Shown: in pieces, positions 25,821-35,406 of the stretch
Numbering within the stretch: the stretch's first letter is position 1
Layout of the letters: every line of letters begins with the position of its first letter
NCBI GenBank assembly: GCA_050260055.1
Contig: JBLNBO010000027.1
Span: forward strand, 62,001-126,000
DNA: 64,000 nucleotides
Direction of reading: 5' to 3'
From: JBLMYQ01 sp050260055
GTDB taxonomy: Bacteria > Bacillota > Clostridia > Acetivibrionales > UBA4821
Made by a program: the position numbers and the translations under genes
Notes under the pieces: model-generated
Databases searched by the model: none
Told to the model about the DNA's origin: nothing
The model's input: only the letters and a program-made list of their open reading frames with translations

Positions 25821-27926
25821 TTACTCTACTTCTGGCTTTGGCATAGCATCTTTTCTAGATAAGTTAATTCTACCTTGCCTATCAATTTCTACTACCTTAA
25901 CCATAATTTCGTCTCCAATGTTAACAACATCTTCAACTTTCTCTACATGTTTAAAGTCAAGTTTTGATATATGAACCAATCCTTCTTTTCCAGGTGCTAT
26001 TTCAACGAAAGCGCCAAATTGCATTATTCTTTGAACTTTTCCAAGATAAACCTGTCCAACTTCAATATCTTTAGCAATTCCTTCTATAATCTGAAGTGCT
26101 TTTTTAGCTTTATTGATATCCGATGAAGAAACAAATACTCTTCCATCATCTTCTATGTCAATTTTTGCTCCAGTTTCAGCAATAATCTTATTAATCATTT
26201 TACCGCCAGGTCCTATTACTTCTCTAATCTTGTCTGGATCAATAGTTGATGTAATAATTTTTGGAGCATATTCCGAAAGTTCTTTCCTAGGTTCTGATAT
26301 AGCCTTAAGCATTACTTCATCAAGAATATAATTCCTTGATTTCTTTGTATCATATATTGCATCAGCGATTATAGATTCAGAAAGCCCATCAATTTTAGTA
26401 TCAACCTGAATCGCAGTTATACCTTTCTTTGTTCCTGCAACCTTAAAGTCCATATCTCCAAAGAAGTCTTCAATTCCTTGAATATCTGTTAATATAACAT
26501 ATTTATCAGGATTATTTTCATCAGTTACAAGTCCGCAAGATATTCCAGCGACAGGTGCTTTTATTGGTACTCCGGCATCCATGAGTGCAAGAGTACTTCC
26601 GCATACGCTTCCTTGTGAAGTCGAGCCATTTGAGCTTAATACTTCAGATACAACACGTATTGTGTATGGAAAATCAGCTTCATCTGGAATAACGGGTTCA
26701 AGTGCTCTTTCTGCAAGTGCACCGTGCCCAATTTCTCTTCTTCCAGGACCGCGTGAAGTTTTGGCTTCTCCTGTACTGTAAGGCGGCATATTATAATGAT
26801 GCATATATCTCTTGGTTTCTTCTTCATCAATACCATCAAGCAATTGTTCATCTCCAATTGCTCCAAGAGTAACAATTGAAAGAACTTGGGTTTGTCCCCT
26901 GCTAAAGAGTCCTGAACCATGTGTTCGTGGGAGTAATCCAACTTCTGAGGAAAGAGGCCTTATTTCATTCATTTTTCTTCCATCAGGACGTTTGCCTTCT
27001 TCAAATATAAGTTTTCTAACTGTTTTCTTTTCTAGCTTGTGCAGACATTCGCCAATTTCAACTTCTCTGTCCGGATATTGCTCTGCAAAATTTGCCAGTA
27101 CTTCTTCAGTTAAGGCAATAAAGTTATCTTCTCTAATTTGCTTGTCAGTTGCTTGTACAGCATCATGCATTTTGTCTTTGGCAAAAGCTTCAACTGCAGA
27201 ATATAAATCACTGTCTACATCACAAGATGGATATTTAAATTTTGGTTTTCCAACTTCTTTTACAATATCATCTATGAAAGCTACTATTTTCTTAATTTCT
27301 GTATGAGCTCTTTTTATAGATTCAATCATGATTTCTTCAGAAATCTCATTAGCGCCAGCTTCTATCATTATAACTTTATCTCTTGTTCCGGATACAACAA
27401 CATTCATTTGGCTATTCTTACGCTGGTCAGCAGTAGGATTTATTGTAATTTGTCCATCAACATAGCCAACAACAACTGAACCTGTCGGACCATTAAATGG
27501 TATATCCGAAATACATATTGCTATGGATGTTCCAATCATTGCTGCTATTTCAGGAGAATTATCTTGCTCAACTGAAAGAACAGTTGCAACTACAGCAACA
27601 TCATTTCTCATATCTTTTGGGAATAGAGGTCTTATTGGCCTATCAATAACCCTTGAGGTAAGGATTGCTTTTTCAGATGGTTTGCCTTCTCTTTTCATGA
27701 AGCTTCCTGGTATTTTTCCAACTGAATATAATTTTTCTTCAAAATCTACACTAAGTGGGAAAAAGTCAATTCCATCCCTTGGTTTTGTAGATGCTGTTAC
27801 ATTAACCAGGACAACTGTTTCTCCATATCTGATTAATGCTGAACCATTTGATAATTGTGAAAGCTTACCTGTTTCAACTGTAAGTGTTCTACCTGCGAGT
27901 TCCATTGTAAATAATTTTTGATCCAT
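25821..27926 (-). CDS. pnp: Polyribonucleotide nucleotidyltransferase (PNPase)
   Basis: A 701-residue phosphorolytic 3'-5' exoribonuclease. It has two RNase PH domains (about 1-140 and 310-540, with GSGLFSRGQTQVLS and GGRREIGHG-type active-site loops), an all-alpha linker, a KH domain (IGPGGKMINKIIAETGA) and a C-terminal S1 domain (GKVQRIMQFGAFVEI). It degrades mRNA and can add tails. AGGAGGAAAT precedes the ATG. It is the last gene of the rimP-infB-rpsO-pnp string. The spacer to rpsO (27927-28093) holds the rpsO terminator, so pnp may have its own promoter or depend on read-through. Confidence 0.98.
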   Translation of the reverse strand: MDQKLFTMELAGRTLTVETGKLSQLSNGSALIRYGETVVLVNVTASTKPRDGIDFFPLSVDFEEKLYSVGKIPGSFMKREGKPSEKAILTSRVIDRPIRPLFPKDMRNDVAVVATVLSVEQDNSPEIAAMIGTSIAICISDIPFNGPTGSVVVGYVDGQITINPTADQRKNSQMNVVVSGTRDKVIMIEAGANEISEEIMIESIKRAHTEIKKIVAFIDDIVKEVGKPKFKYPSCDVDSDLYSAVEAFAKDKMHDAVQATDKQIREDNFIALTEEVLANFAEQYPDREVEIGECLHKLEKKTVRKLIFEEGKRPDGRKMNEIRPLSSEVGLLPRTHGSGLFSRGQTQVLSIVTLGAIGDEQLLDGIDEEETKRYMHHYNMPPYSTGEAKTSRGPGRREIGHGALAERALEPVIPDEADFPYTIRVVSEVLSSNGSTSQGSVCGSTLALMDAGVPIKAPVAGISCGLVTDENNPDKYVILTDIQGIEDFFGDMDFKVAGTKKGITAIQVDTKIDGLSESIIADAIYDTKKSRNYILDEVMLKAISEPRKELSEYAPKIITSTIDPDKIREVIGPGGKMINKIIAETGAKIDIEDDGRVFVSSSDINKAKKALQIIEGIAKDIEVGQVYLGKVQRIMQFGAFVEIAPGKEGLVHISKLDFKHVEKVEDVVNIGDEIMVKVVEIDRQGRINLSRKDAMPKPEVE

Positions 27927-28062
27927 ATTTCCTCCTTAATTCTTCCTAAATGAATGAACCTTGTAGCATGTAGATTCTAGACTATAAATCAACCAATAGC
28001 CCACAATCTACCTTCTACAGTCCATACACACTTAGGCTTTGTGTTTGATTTTGGTTTAAGTT

Positions 28063-28092
28063 AAAAAAAGAGCGGACAAGTCCGCCCTTTTA
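28063..28092 (-). terminator. Terminator after rpsO
   Basis: A GCGGAC/GTCCGC stem (28072-28077 with 28080-28085) is followed on the minus strand by CTCTTTTTTT. It may attenuate read-through into pnp. Confidence 0.8.
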
Positions 28093-28093
28093 A

Positions 28094-28363
28094 TTACTTT
28101 CTTAAATTTAATTTTTCGATAATATCGCGATATCTGTCGATATTTTTTGACTTAAGGTAATTCAACAGTCCTCTTCTCTGTCCAACCATCATAAGTAAGC
28201 CTCTTCTTGAGTGATGGTCTTTCTTATGAGCTTTTAAATGCTCATTCAACTGATTGATTCTTTCAGTCAATATGGCAATCTGCACTTCAGGTGAACCAGT
28301 GTCATTTTCTGTTTGTCTGAACTTATTGATTATTCCCTGTTTTAAATCTTTTTGCAATGCCAT
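28094..28363 (-). CDS. rpsO: 30S ribosomal protein S15
   Basis: An 89-residue protein of standard length. ATG 28363 (MALQKDLKQGIINKF) lies 5 bases after AGGAGGTGA; a GTG three codons earlier overlaps that site. Motifs DTGSPEVQIAILTERINQL, HKKDHHSRRGLLMMVGQRR and LNYLK are diagnostic. It binds the 16S rRNA central domain. Its leader contains a long hairpin consistent with autoregulation. Confidence 0.98.
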   Translation of the reverse strand: MALQKDLKQGIINKFRQTENDTGSPEVQIAILTERINQLNEHLKAHKKDHHSRRGLLMMVGQRRGLLNYLKSKNIDRYRDIIEKLNLRK

Positions 28364-28400
28364 ATAAATCACCTCCTATACTTATTTACTTCCAAAAGGC

Positions 28401-28433
28401 CTTGAATTAGGTTGGAGTAATCCTAGTTCAAAG
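28401..28433 (-). promoter_or_regulatory. Hairpin in the rpsO leader, possible S15 autoregulation site
   Basis: An inverted repeat with arms 28401-28411 and 28422-28433 folds in the 5' untranslated region about 40 bases before the rpsO start. S15 commonly represses its own mRNA through leader structure; the identity of this one is inferred. Confidence 0.45.
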
Positions 28434-28453
28434 CAGATGGATACTGCCTAATT

Positions 28454-28482
28454 ATTCTATCACAGGAAAATGTAAAAGTAAA
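28454..28482 (-). promoter_or_regulatory. Predicted promoter of rpsO
   Basis: On the minus strand TTTACT (28482-28477), a 17-base spacer and TAGAAT (28459-28454), about 90 bases upstream of the start. This would make rpsO-pnp partly independent of the upstream operon. Confidence 0.55.
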
Positions 28483-28529
28483 CCATTTTAATTTAATCAA
28501 TATTATATTACTTATTATTTATTATTTAT

Positions 28530-29456
28530 TTAATAACTTGTATTTATACAGAGCTCTTTATCTTTTTTAATTTGATTTTTTAAGTCCTCAATTTCTTTAA
28601 ATTTTCTTTCTCCTCTTATCCAAGTATAAAAGAAAACCTCTATCATTTGACCATAAATATGTTCATTAAAATCAATAATATATGTTTCAACACTTGTCTG
28701 CTCAAGTCTAAAGGTCGGATTTTTTCCTATATTTGTAATACTTTTATACATACAGCCATTTACTAATGTTTTAGTTAAATATACGCCGTTTTTAGGTATT
28801 ATAAGATATTTTTCAGGCTCAATATTCGCTGTTGGAAAGCCAATTTTGTTGCCAATTTTCTTTCCATGTATGACCATTCCTTGGATTGAATAGTTTCGGC
28901 CAAGCATTTCTTGTGCATTTTGAATATCACCATGTATAAGACTTTTTCTTATTGATGTTGAGCTAACAATTGTATCGCTAATTTTCACAGGTGGAATCAC
29001 AATAACCTCAAATCCATATTTCTCACCTAATTTAATTAGTAAGTCAACATTACCAGTTCCTCTAAAGCCAAATCTATAATCATATCCTACAACGGCAAGC
29101 TTTATACCCATCCTATCAACCAATATTTTTTTTGCAAATTCTTCTGGGTGCAGTCTGGAGAAGTATTCATCAAAGTTAGCAAAATATAGATAGTCTATAT
29201 CGAAGTTATACATTAACTCAATTTTCTTTTTATTTGTAGTAATCTGCGGTGTAATTAATTTTCTTCTAATTATGTTCTCAGGATGTTTATTAAAAGTAAA
29301 AACAATTGATTTTAAATCTCTTGATCTCGCTTCTTTAACAAGAGTATTTATTAGTTCTGCATGGCCGATATGTACGCCATCAAAGTTGCCGAGGCCAATT
29401 GCGCATTGCATTTGTATTTGACTAATGGAATTAATGGGTTCAAAAATTATATTCAT
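28530..29456 (-). CDS. ribF: Bifunctional riboflavin kinase/FAD synthetase
   Basis: A 308-residue enzyme converting riboflavin to FMN and FAD. The N-terminal adenylyltransferase domain shows GNFDGVHIGH and STSIRKSLIHGDI; the C-terminal kinase domain shows GKKIGNKIGFPTANI and GVYLT with the catalytic Glu in VETYIIDF. GGGAGTGA precedes the ATG. It lies 18 bases after truB in the same operon, a conserved Firmicute order. No FMN riboswitch is present. Confidence 0.97.
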   Translation of the reverse strand: MNIIFEPINSISQIQMQCAIGLGNFDGVHIGHAELINTLVKEARSRDLKSIVFTFNKHPENIIRRKLITPQITTNKKKIELMYNFDIDYLYFANFDEYFSRLHPEEFAKKILVDRMGIKLAVVGYDYRFGFRGTGNVDLLIKLGEKYGFEVIVIPPVKISDTIVSSTSIRKSLIHGDIQNAQEMLGRNYSIQGMVIHGKKIGNKIGFPTANIEPEKYLIIPKNGVYLTKTLVNGCMYKSITNIGKNPTFRLEQTSVETYIIDFNEHIYGQMIEVFFYTWIRGERKFKEIEDLKNQIKKDKELCINTSY

Positions 29457-29474
29457 AAGTTCACTCCCATAACA

Positions 29475-30392
29475 TCAGACAAAAAACTTTTTTACTTTTA
29501 AATATGTTTTGTCATTCTCTTTAAATATATCAGCCAGTCCAATAAATTCATGCTCTGAGTATAAAGCAACTACTTCATTTCCAGTATTGTTAATGCCAAT
29601 TTCTTTTATTTCTATATAACAACCATTCATCAATTTTGCCAGACTATTTTTATCAGTTATAACTTGCTTTTCATATATATTAAATAGCTCACTAACTGGC
29701 ATGATAATTTCTGAAAGAAGATTTTTTTCATACGCTGTTTTTATCTCCTCAAGAGTATATGAATTTTTTATATTGAATTTTGAACTTTGTGTCCTTATTA
29801 AATAAGACATATGCGCACCGCATCCAATTTTTTTGCCAATGTCTTCACATAAAACTCTTATATATGTACCTTTTGAGCAATCTACATCAAATAAAATTAA
29901 ACCTTCATTATAATCGCAGCTTATTATTTCAATTCTATTTATTTCAACTTCTCTTGGCGGTCTATCTATTTCTTTTCCTTGCCTAGCCATATTATAAAGT
30001 TTTTGCCCATTTACCTTAATTGCTGAATACATGGGTGGAATCTGAGCATATTTGCCTTTAAAAGACTTAAGAATACTATCAATATTAGAATAGTATTCTT
30101 CTTCATTAATATATTTTTTCCAATCATCAACCGCAATTTCCTTGCCGTCTTTATCTCCGGTATCTGTTATAACTCCAAGCTTCATTTCTGTTCTGTATGA
30201 TTTTGTTTCCTCAATTGCATATGAGACTGCTTTTGTTGCTTTGCCTATAAAAACTGGCAAAACACCAACAGCAGAAGGATCAAGTGTTCCAGAGTGGCCA
30301 ACTTTTTTAATTCCTATAGTTTTTCTTATATATGCAACGACATCGTGAGAACTCATTCCTGAAGGCTTGAGAACATTTATTATTCCATTCAA
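29475..30392 (-). CDS. truB: tRNA pseudouridine(55) synthase TruB
   Basis: A 305-residue enzyme that makes pseudouridine 55 in the T-loop of tRNAs. The start MNGIINVLKPSGMSSHDVV, the catalytic motif KVGHSGTLDPSAVGVLP with the key Asp, and CSKGTYIRVLCEDIG are all present. A GGAG site precedes the start, 25 bases past the nrnA stop. It is part of the rimP-infB-rbfA-nrnA-truB-ribF operon. Confidence 0.98.
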   Translation of the reverse strand: MNGIINVLKPSGMSSHDVVAYIRKTIGIKKVGHSGTLDPSAVGVLPVFIGKATKAVSYAIEETKSYRTEMKLGVITDTGDKDGKEIAVDDWKKYINEEEYYSNIDSILKSFKGKYAQIPPMYSAIKVNGQKLYNMARQGKEIDRPPREVEINRIEIISCDYNEGLILFDVDCSKGTYIRVLCEDIGKKIGCGAHMSYLIRTQSSKFNIKNSYTLEEIKTAYEKNLLSEIIMPVSELFNIYEKQVITDKNSLAKLMNGCYIEIKEIGINNTGNEVVALYSEHEFIGLADIFKENDKTYLKVKKFFV

Positions 30393-30417
30393 AAACTTCT
30401 CAACTCCTGTAAAGTTA

Positions 30418-31374
30418 TTAGAGAGTTTTTAGTATTTCGCTAATTACTTTTGATTTTGCCTGCTCAAGTGTAGTATTTGATAGTTTACATCCAGCAGCCC
30501 TATGATGTCCACCGCCTGAGAATATTTTTGCAATGGCAGCTACATCATACAAAGTATTTGACCTTAGGTTGACCTTAATCTCGTTTGGTTCCTTCTCAAC
30601 AATAAAAACTGCTACTTCAATACCGTTAATATTTCGAGCAATATTAACAATTCCGTCAAAGTCTTCTGACAAGGCACCGCTCTTAGTAACTTGTTCGTGG
30701 CTTAAATGCATTAAAGCGATTTTTTCATTATGTATTTCAAGTGAATTAATAGCTTCACCCATTAATTTAACTTTTGACAAGGACATCACATCAAATATTT
30801 TTCTTGATATTTCGCTTACGTCAATTCCGCAATTGATTAAATCTGCTGCAACCTGCATAGTAATCCCTAGTGTGTTGCTAAATCTAAATCCTCCGGTATC
30901 TGCTGCTATTGCGACATATAAACATTCTGCAATTTCCTTATCGATATCAAGCCCATACATTTTAATTAATCTATAAATGATTTCACCTGTAGAACTTGCA
31001 TGAGATTCTATAAGGTTTATATCTCCAAATTCAGTTCCAGTCGAGTGGTGATCAATATTGATTGTAAATTTTGCCGCACTCATAATAGATGCGCAAGGGC
31101 CTATTCTATCAATATCTCCGCAGTCAAGTACGACTATAAGGTCATAATCTCCATTGTTATAATTCTGTTTAATATTTTCAGAATTCGGGAGAAATGAATA
31201 TATTGAGGGAACGCCATCACTAAGATACACATCTACTGACTTATTATCATTTTGTAAGGCCTTGTATAAAGCCAGAGAGCTGCCAACAGCATCACCATCT
31301 GGATTTATGTGTGATAATATTGCAACCCTCTCGGCGTTTTTTATTCTATTTATAATATCTAGCTGATTAACCAT
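30418..31374 (-). CDS. nrnA: DHH family phosphoesterase (NrnA-like oligoribonuclease/pAp phosphatase)
   Basis: A 318-residue DHH/DHHA1 protein that degrades nano-RNAs and 3'-phosphoadenosine 5'-phosphate. Metal motifs are HINPDGDAVGS, LDCGDIDRIG and IDHHSTGTEFG; the DHHA1 end shows GGGHHRAAG. The ATG overlaps the rbfA stop by one base (TAATG), indicating translational coupling. Its place between rbfA and truB is the standard position in Firmicutes. c-di-AMP or pApA breakdown is a possible extra role, given the c-di-AMP riboswitch elsewhere in the window. Confidence 0.95.
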   Translation of the reverse strand: MVNQLDIINRIKNAERVAILSHINPDGDAVGSSLALYKALQNDNKSVDVYLSDGVPSIYSFLPNSENIKQNYNNGDYDLIVVLDCGDIDRIGPCASIMSAAKFTINIDHHSTGTEFGDINLIESHASSTGEIIYRLIKMYGLDIDKEIAECLYVAIAADTGGFRFSNTLGITMQVAADLINCGIDVSEISRKIFDVMSLSKVKLMGEAINSLEIHNEKIALMHLSHEQVTKSGALSEDFDGIVNIARNINGIEVAVFIVEKEPNEIKVNLRSNTLYDVAAIAKIFSGGGHHRAAGCKLSNTTLEQAKSKVISEILKTL

Positions 31375-31733
31375 TATTCTTTGTCCTTATCTGTTGAAAT
31401 CTGCTTTAGAATATTTGATATTTTAATTCCATATTCTATTGAGTCATCAAGTTCGAAAAGTATTTCTGGAGTATACCGGATATTAATCCTTTGACCTATC
31501 TCTTTTCTAATAAAGCCGGATGCATTTTTAAGACCTTGTAATATGTTTTTTTGTTCCTCTGCATTAGCCATTATACTTATATATACTTTTGCATACCTCA
31601 TGTCATTTGTGACTACAGCTTTTGTTACACTAATCAGCCCAGTGATTCTTGGGTCTTTTAGGTCGTTTTGAATTATATCGCTAACCTCTCTTTTAATTTC
31701 TTCAGAGATTCTATTTGTTCTATTAGCAGACAT
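31374..31733 (-). CDS. rbfA: 30S ribosome-binding factor RbfA
   Basis: A 119-residue KH-like protein needed for late 30S maturation and 16S 5' helix formation. It starts MSANRTNRISEEIKREVSDI, with DPRITGLISVTKAVVTNDMRYAKVYIS split across strands 1-2, and IRYTPEILFELDDSIEYG near the end. AAAGGATGATG precedes the start, 25 bases after infB. Confidence 0.97.
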   Translation of the reverse strand: MSANRTNRISEEIKREVSDIIQNDLKDPRITGLISVTKAVVTNDMRYAKVYISIMANAEEQKNILQGLKNASGFIRKEIGQRINIRYTPEILFELDDSIEYGIKISNILKQISTDKDKE

Positions 31734-31758
31734 TTTTCATCATCCTTTCTTACAGTCT

Positions 31759-34700
31759 CTATTCAACCGCAATTTTTTCCATTGCATATGCTTCGATAAT
31801 ATCCCCTTCTTTTAGATCATTGAACTTTTCAATACTAATACCGCATTCAAAACCTTCAAGTACTTCTTTTGCATCATCTTTAAATCTCTTTAAAGATGAT
31901 ATTTTACCTTCATGAACAACAATGCCATTTCTAATTATTCTTATATCAGAATTTCTAGTAATCTTTCCATCTGTAATATAACTCCCTGCTATTGTTCCTA
32001 TACCAGAAGCTTTAAATATCTGCCTTATTTCAGCATGGCCGCTTATTACTTCTTTGAATTTAGGCTCAAGCATACCTTTCATAGCTGCAGTTACATCATC
32101 AATTGCTTCATATATTACTCTGTAAAGTCTGATATCAACTTTCTCTCTTTCGGCAATAGCTCTTGCGATTGGCTCAGGTCTAACATTGAATCCAATAATG
32201 ATTGCATTTGTTACATTTGCAAGCATTACATCAGATTCAGTAATTGCACCAACAGCTCCGTGTATAATTTTAACCCTTACTTCTTCATTAGTTATTTTCT
32301 CTAATGATTGTTTAACTGCCTCAACAGAACCTTGTACATCAGCTTTAACAATTATATTTAAATCTTTAACCTTGCCCTGCTGAATTTGAGAGAATAGGTC
32401 ATCTAACGTAATTCGTGAAGATGCGTTTAATGTTTCTTCTCTATGCTTAATACGCCTCTTTTCAGTTAGCTGTTTTGCAATCTTCTCATCTTCAACGGCA
32501 TAGAATATATCTCCTGCTTCAGGAACATCAGGAAGCCCAACTATTTCAACTGGTGTAGAAGGTTTAGCTTTTTTAACTTTTTGTCCCTTATCATCAACCA
32601 TAGCTCTAATTCTTCCTACAGTTGTTCCTGCGACAATTGCATCGCCAACTTTTAGAGTACCTCTCTGTACAAGAACAGTAGCTACAGGACCTCTACCTTT
32701 GTCTAATTTAGCTTCGATAACTGTGCCTTTTGCTTGTTTGTTTGGATTAGCTTTGAGATTCATAATATCTGCTACAAGAAGAACCATCTCAAGTAAGGAT
32801 TCAATACCTTCTCTCTTTTTAGCTGAAACATTAACAAATATTGTATCTCCGCCCCATTCTTCTGGGACAAGGCCGTGCTGCATTAATTCTTGCTTAACCC
32901 TATCTGGGTCAGCACCGGGCTTATCAATTTTATTAACTGCTACAATGATTGAAACGTTAGCTGCCTTTGCATGATTGATTGCTTCAACTGTTTGCGGCAT
33001 TACACCATCATCGGCTGCTACAACAAGTATTGCAATGTCCGTAACTTGTGCACCACGAGCTCTCATAGCAGTAAAAGCTTCATGACCAGGTGTATCTAAG
33101 AAAGCGATCCTTCTATTGTTAACTTTAACGCTGTAAGCACCAATATGCTGAGTAATACCGCCTGCTTCGCTTTCTATTACATTAGCCTCTCTTATTGCAT
33201 CAAGCAGTGATGTTTTACCATGGTCAACGTGACCCATAACAACTACAATTGGAGCTCTAGGTTCCAATTGCTCATCTTTATCATCTGTATCATCAAATAG
33301 TATATCTTCTTCTGTAACGACTACTTCCTTTTCTACAATATAACCAAACTCTTGTGCAACAATTGATGCAGAGTCAAAGTCAATTTCCTGGTTTAATGTA
33401 GCTAATATTCCGTAACCAAAAAGCTTTTTAATTATTTCAGCAGCCTGCTTCTTTAATTTTTCTCCCAAGTCTTTTACAGTAATAAACTCGGGAAGCACTA
33501 CTTTTAATACTATCTTAACAGGCTCAGCTTTTTGATTAAATTTTGATTCAATATCTTTTCCTTTTTGATTTTTCCTTTTTCTTATAGCTTTTTCAGTATC
33601 ATAAAATTCCATTAAAATACTATCATCATTCATTATGTCTGAAACTTTATGATCAGTACCTATTGTTTTTATGGATTTTTGGTCAAATCTTTGGGGTCCT
33701 TGCTGCTTGCTGAATTTAGCCGGTTTTGCTGCCTCTTTCTTAGAATCTCTTGTTCTTTCTTTAATACTGTTATCTCTAAAGGTAGCTGGTTTGTGCTCTG
33801 GTGTCTGAATCTTCGGCATATCTTTAGATGCTTCTTTTATTTTATCGTCAATACTGGCAGAATCTTTGTTATATCTATTATCCTGTCTGTAACCACCTGT
33901 TGAATTACCACCCGGTCTATTATAGCCACCTGTTGAATTACCACCCGGTCTATTATTATAGACACCTGTAGTTCCACCTTGTCTTGGAGCGCCTCCGGCA
34001 GTATTTCCATGCATTCCTGGTCTTTGTTGACGGTTATCGTATGGCCTTCCTTGTTGATTTGCATTCTGAGGAGGCCTGTTATCAGGTCCATAACCTCCGG
34101 GTTTGTTATACGGCGATCTGTTTTCTGGTCTATTATTATATGGCCTATTTCCGTCGGTTCTATTTTCAGGCCTGTTATATGGAGGCCTGTTATCAGGTCT
34201 ATTACCTTCTGGTCTATTGTATGGCTGCCTATTTTCAGGCCTTTTTTGTTCTACATTAAATACCTGATCAGGTCTTTTATCTCTAGGCAAAATATCAGTT
34301 TTTTGTTTATCTTTTTCTAATGATTGTTTTGGCTGTTCAACGGGTTTATCTATTTCTTTAACAGCCTCAATAGGTTTATCAGCAGTTTTTTCTTCTTTAG
34401 AGGTTGCCTTTTTTGGTTTTTGATTTGCATCTTCCTTTGGTTCGGTTTTTTCTTTAACATCAACTATAGGTTTTGTTTCAATTTCGTCGTTATTAGCTGT
34501 TTTTTTATCGGGTTTGGAATCTTCTTTTACAATTTCTGTAGGTATTACAATATCAGTCTTTTGAGCTCTAGTGCTCTCTATTCTCATATCTGAAACTTTT
34601 TTCTTAGTTTCAGGACTCTTAAATTCAAAATAATCTTTTCTTTCATTCTTTGGAGGTTCTTTAACTGGCGCGCTAAAATTCGTAGTCCTTACTTCCCTAC

Positions 34701-35073
34701 GGTGGTCTCCCTTTATTTCAGTTCTAATTTCTGTGGTGATACCTGTCATTGTATCGGTACGAATTTCTCTAACCTCAGTCCTAATAATTCTAGGAGCATT
34801 CTTCTTCTTTTCAGTATCAGGTTTTTGAGTAGCAGGAACTGGTTCAGGTTTTTTCTCTTCTGCTTGTGGTGCCTCAGTTTGAACTTGTTCCTGATGTTGA
34901 GATTCGGGTTTAAGAGTATTAATCTTAACCCCAAAATAATCATAAATGGCTTTAAGCTGATCATCATCAAGGATACTCATATGATTCTTAGTATCTATGT
35001 TGATTTTTTTCAGCTTATCCATAAGAGTTTTGCTGTTCGTATTAAGTTCTTTTGCTAATTCGTATATCCTCAC
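31759..35073 (-). CDS. infB: Translation initiation factor IF-2 with long low-complexity N-terminus
   Basis: A 1104-residue protein, long for the family. Residues 1-50 are an IF2_N domain. Residues about 55-450 are disordered, Lys/Glu/Pro-rich, then Asn/Arg/Pro/Gly repeats. The GTPase core (from about 610) has GHVDHGKT, DTPGHEAF and NKIDKP, followed by domains II-IV that bind fMet-tRNA. It promotes fMet-tRNA binding and subunit joining. It starts 3 bases after ylxQ, tightly coupled. Confidence 0.98.
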   Translation of the reverse strand: MRIYELAKELNTNSKTLMDKLKKINIDTKNHMSILDDDQLKAIYDYFGVKINTLKPESQHQEQVQTEAPQAEEKKPEPVPATQKPDTEKKKNAPRIIRTEVREIRTDTMTGITTEIRTEIKGDHRREVRTTNFSAPVKEPPKNERKDYFEFKSPETKKKVSDMRIESTRAQKTDIVIPTEIVKEDSKPDKKTANNDEIETKPIVDVKEKTEPKEDANQKPKKATSKEEKTADKPIEAVKEIDKPVEQPKQSLEKDKQKTDILPRDKRPDQVFNVEQKRPENRQPYNRPEGNRPDNRPPYNRPENRTDGNRPYNNRPENRSPYNKPGGYGPDNRPPQNANQQGRPYDNRQQRPGMHGNTAGGAPRQGGTTGVYNNRPGGNSTGGYNRPGGNSTGGYRQDNRYNKDSASIDDKIKEASKDMPKIQTPEHKPATFRDNSIKERTRDSKKEAAKPAKFSKQQGPQRFDQKSIKTIGTDHKVSDIMNDDSILMEFYDTEKAIRKRKNQKGKDIESKFNQKAEPVKIVLKVVLPEFITVKDLGEKLKKQAAEIIKKLFGYGILATLNQEIDFDSASIVAQEFGYIVEKEVVVTEEDILFDDTDDKDEQLEPRAPIVVVMGHVDHGKTSLLDAIREANVIESEAGGITQHIGAYSVKVNNRRIAFLDTPGHEAFTAMRARGAQVTDIAILVVAADDGVMPQTVEAINHAKAANVSIIVAVNKIDKPGADPDRVKQELMQHGLVPEEWGGDTIFVNVSAKKREGIESLLEMVLLVADIMNLKANPNKQAKGTVIEAKLDKGRGPVATVLVQRGTLKVGDAIVAGTTVGRIRAMVDDKGQKVKKAKPSTPVEIVGLPDVPEAGDIFYAVEDEKIAKQLTEKRRIKHREETLNASSRITLDDLFSQIQQGKVKDLNIIVKADVQGSVEAVKQSLEKITNEEVRVKIIHGAVGAITESDVMLANVTNAIIIGFNVRPEPIARAIAEREKVDIRLYRVIYEAIDDVTAAMKGMLEPKFKEVISGHAEIRQIFKASGIGTIAGSYITDGKITRNSDIRIIRNGIVVHEGKISSLKRFKDDAKEVLEGFECGISIEKFNDLKEGDIIEAYAMEKIAVE
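33880..34260 (-). repeat. Degenerate repeats encoding Asn-Arg-Pro-Gly-rich IF-2 linker
   Basis: Within infB, units of the type NRPENR/YNRPEGN/NRPGGNSTGGY recur more than ten times, the last unit being tandemly duplicated at about 33899-33960. In-frame length change by slippage is likely. The protein linker should be disordered and positively charged. Confidence 0.8.
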
Positions 35074-35076
35074 CTA

Positions 35077-35406
35077 TTAAATACCTCCTATATTGCGGGA
35101 CTCATCAATCAGTTTCGAAATTGCATCTGAAAACCCTGTGTCGCATATACCTATAATAACGATTTCATCTCTACCTATGGCTTTACCAAGCTCTGCTCTT
35201 TCGCCAAATATTCTAAAATCGATATTACGATATTTGCACGCATCTATAAAGTTTTTTTTTGTTCCTTCTGATGCATCTTCTGAAATTATTAACAAATCAA
35301 TTTTATTTGACTTAATTCCTTTTTCGCAAACATCACTTCCAGACATTATTCTGCCAGCTTTTTTAGCAAGGCTGACCATTGAGTATGCTTTGTTATTCCT
35401 CAGCAT
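35077..35406 (-). CDS. ylxQ: L7Ae-family ribosomal protein YlxQ
   Basis: A 109-residue L7Ae/L30e-fold protein, predicted to bind kink-turn RNA. The motifs KAGRIMSGSDVCEKGIKS, LLIISEDASEGTKKNF and the helix GKAIGRDE fit the family. The exact role in Firmicutes is unsettled. It overlaps the 3' end of the upstream rnpM gene by 14 bases, a common arrangement in this operon. Confidence 0.92.
   Translation of the reverse strand: MLRNNKAYSMVSLAKKAGRIMSGSDVCEKGIKSNKIDLLIISEDASEGTKKNFIDACKYRNIDFRIFGERAELGKAIGRDEIVIIGICDTGFSDAISKLIDESRNIGGI

Noticed and set aside
33880..34260. Possible CRISPR or non-coding repeat array
   Set aside because: The repeats are in frame in infB, degenerate and without regular unique spacers.
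33979..34320. Rightward frames rich in Ile, Arg, Ser or Tyr opposite the infB repeats
   Set aside because: They arise from the low-complexity sequence of infB on the other strand; no ribosome sites.
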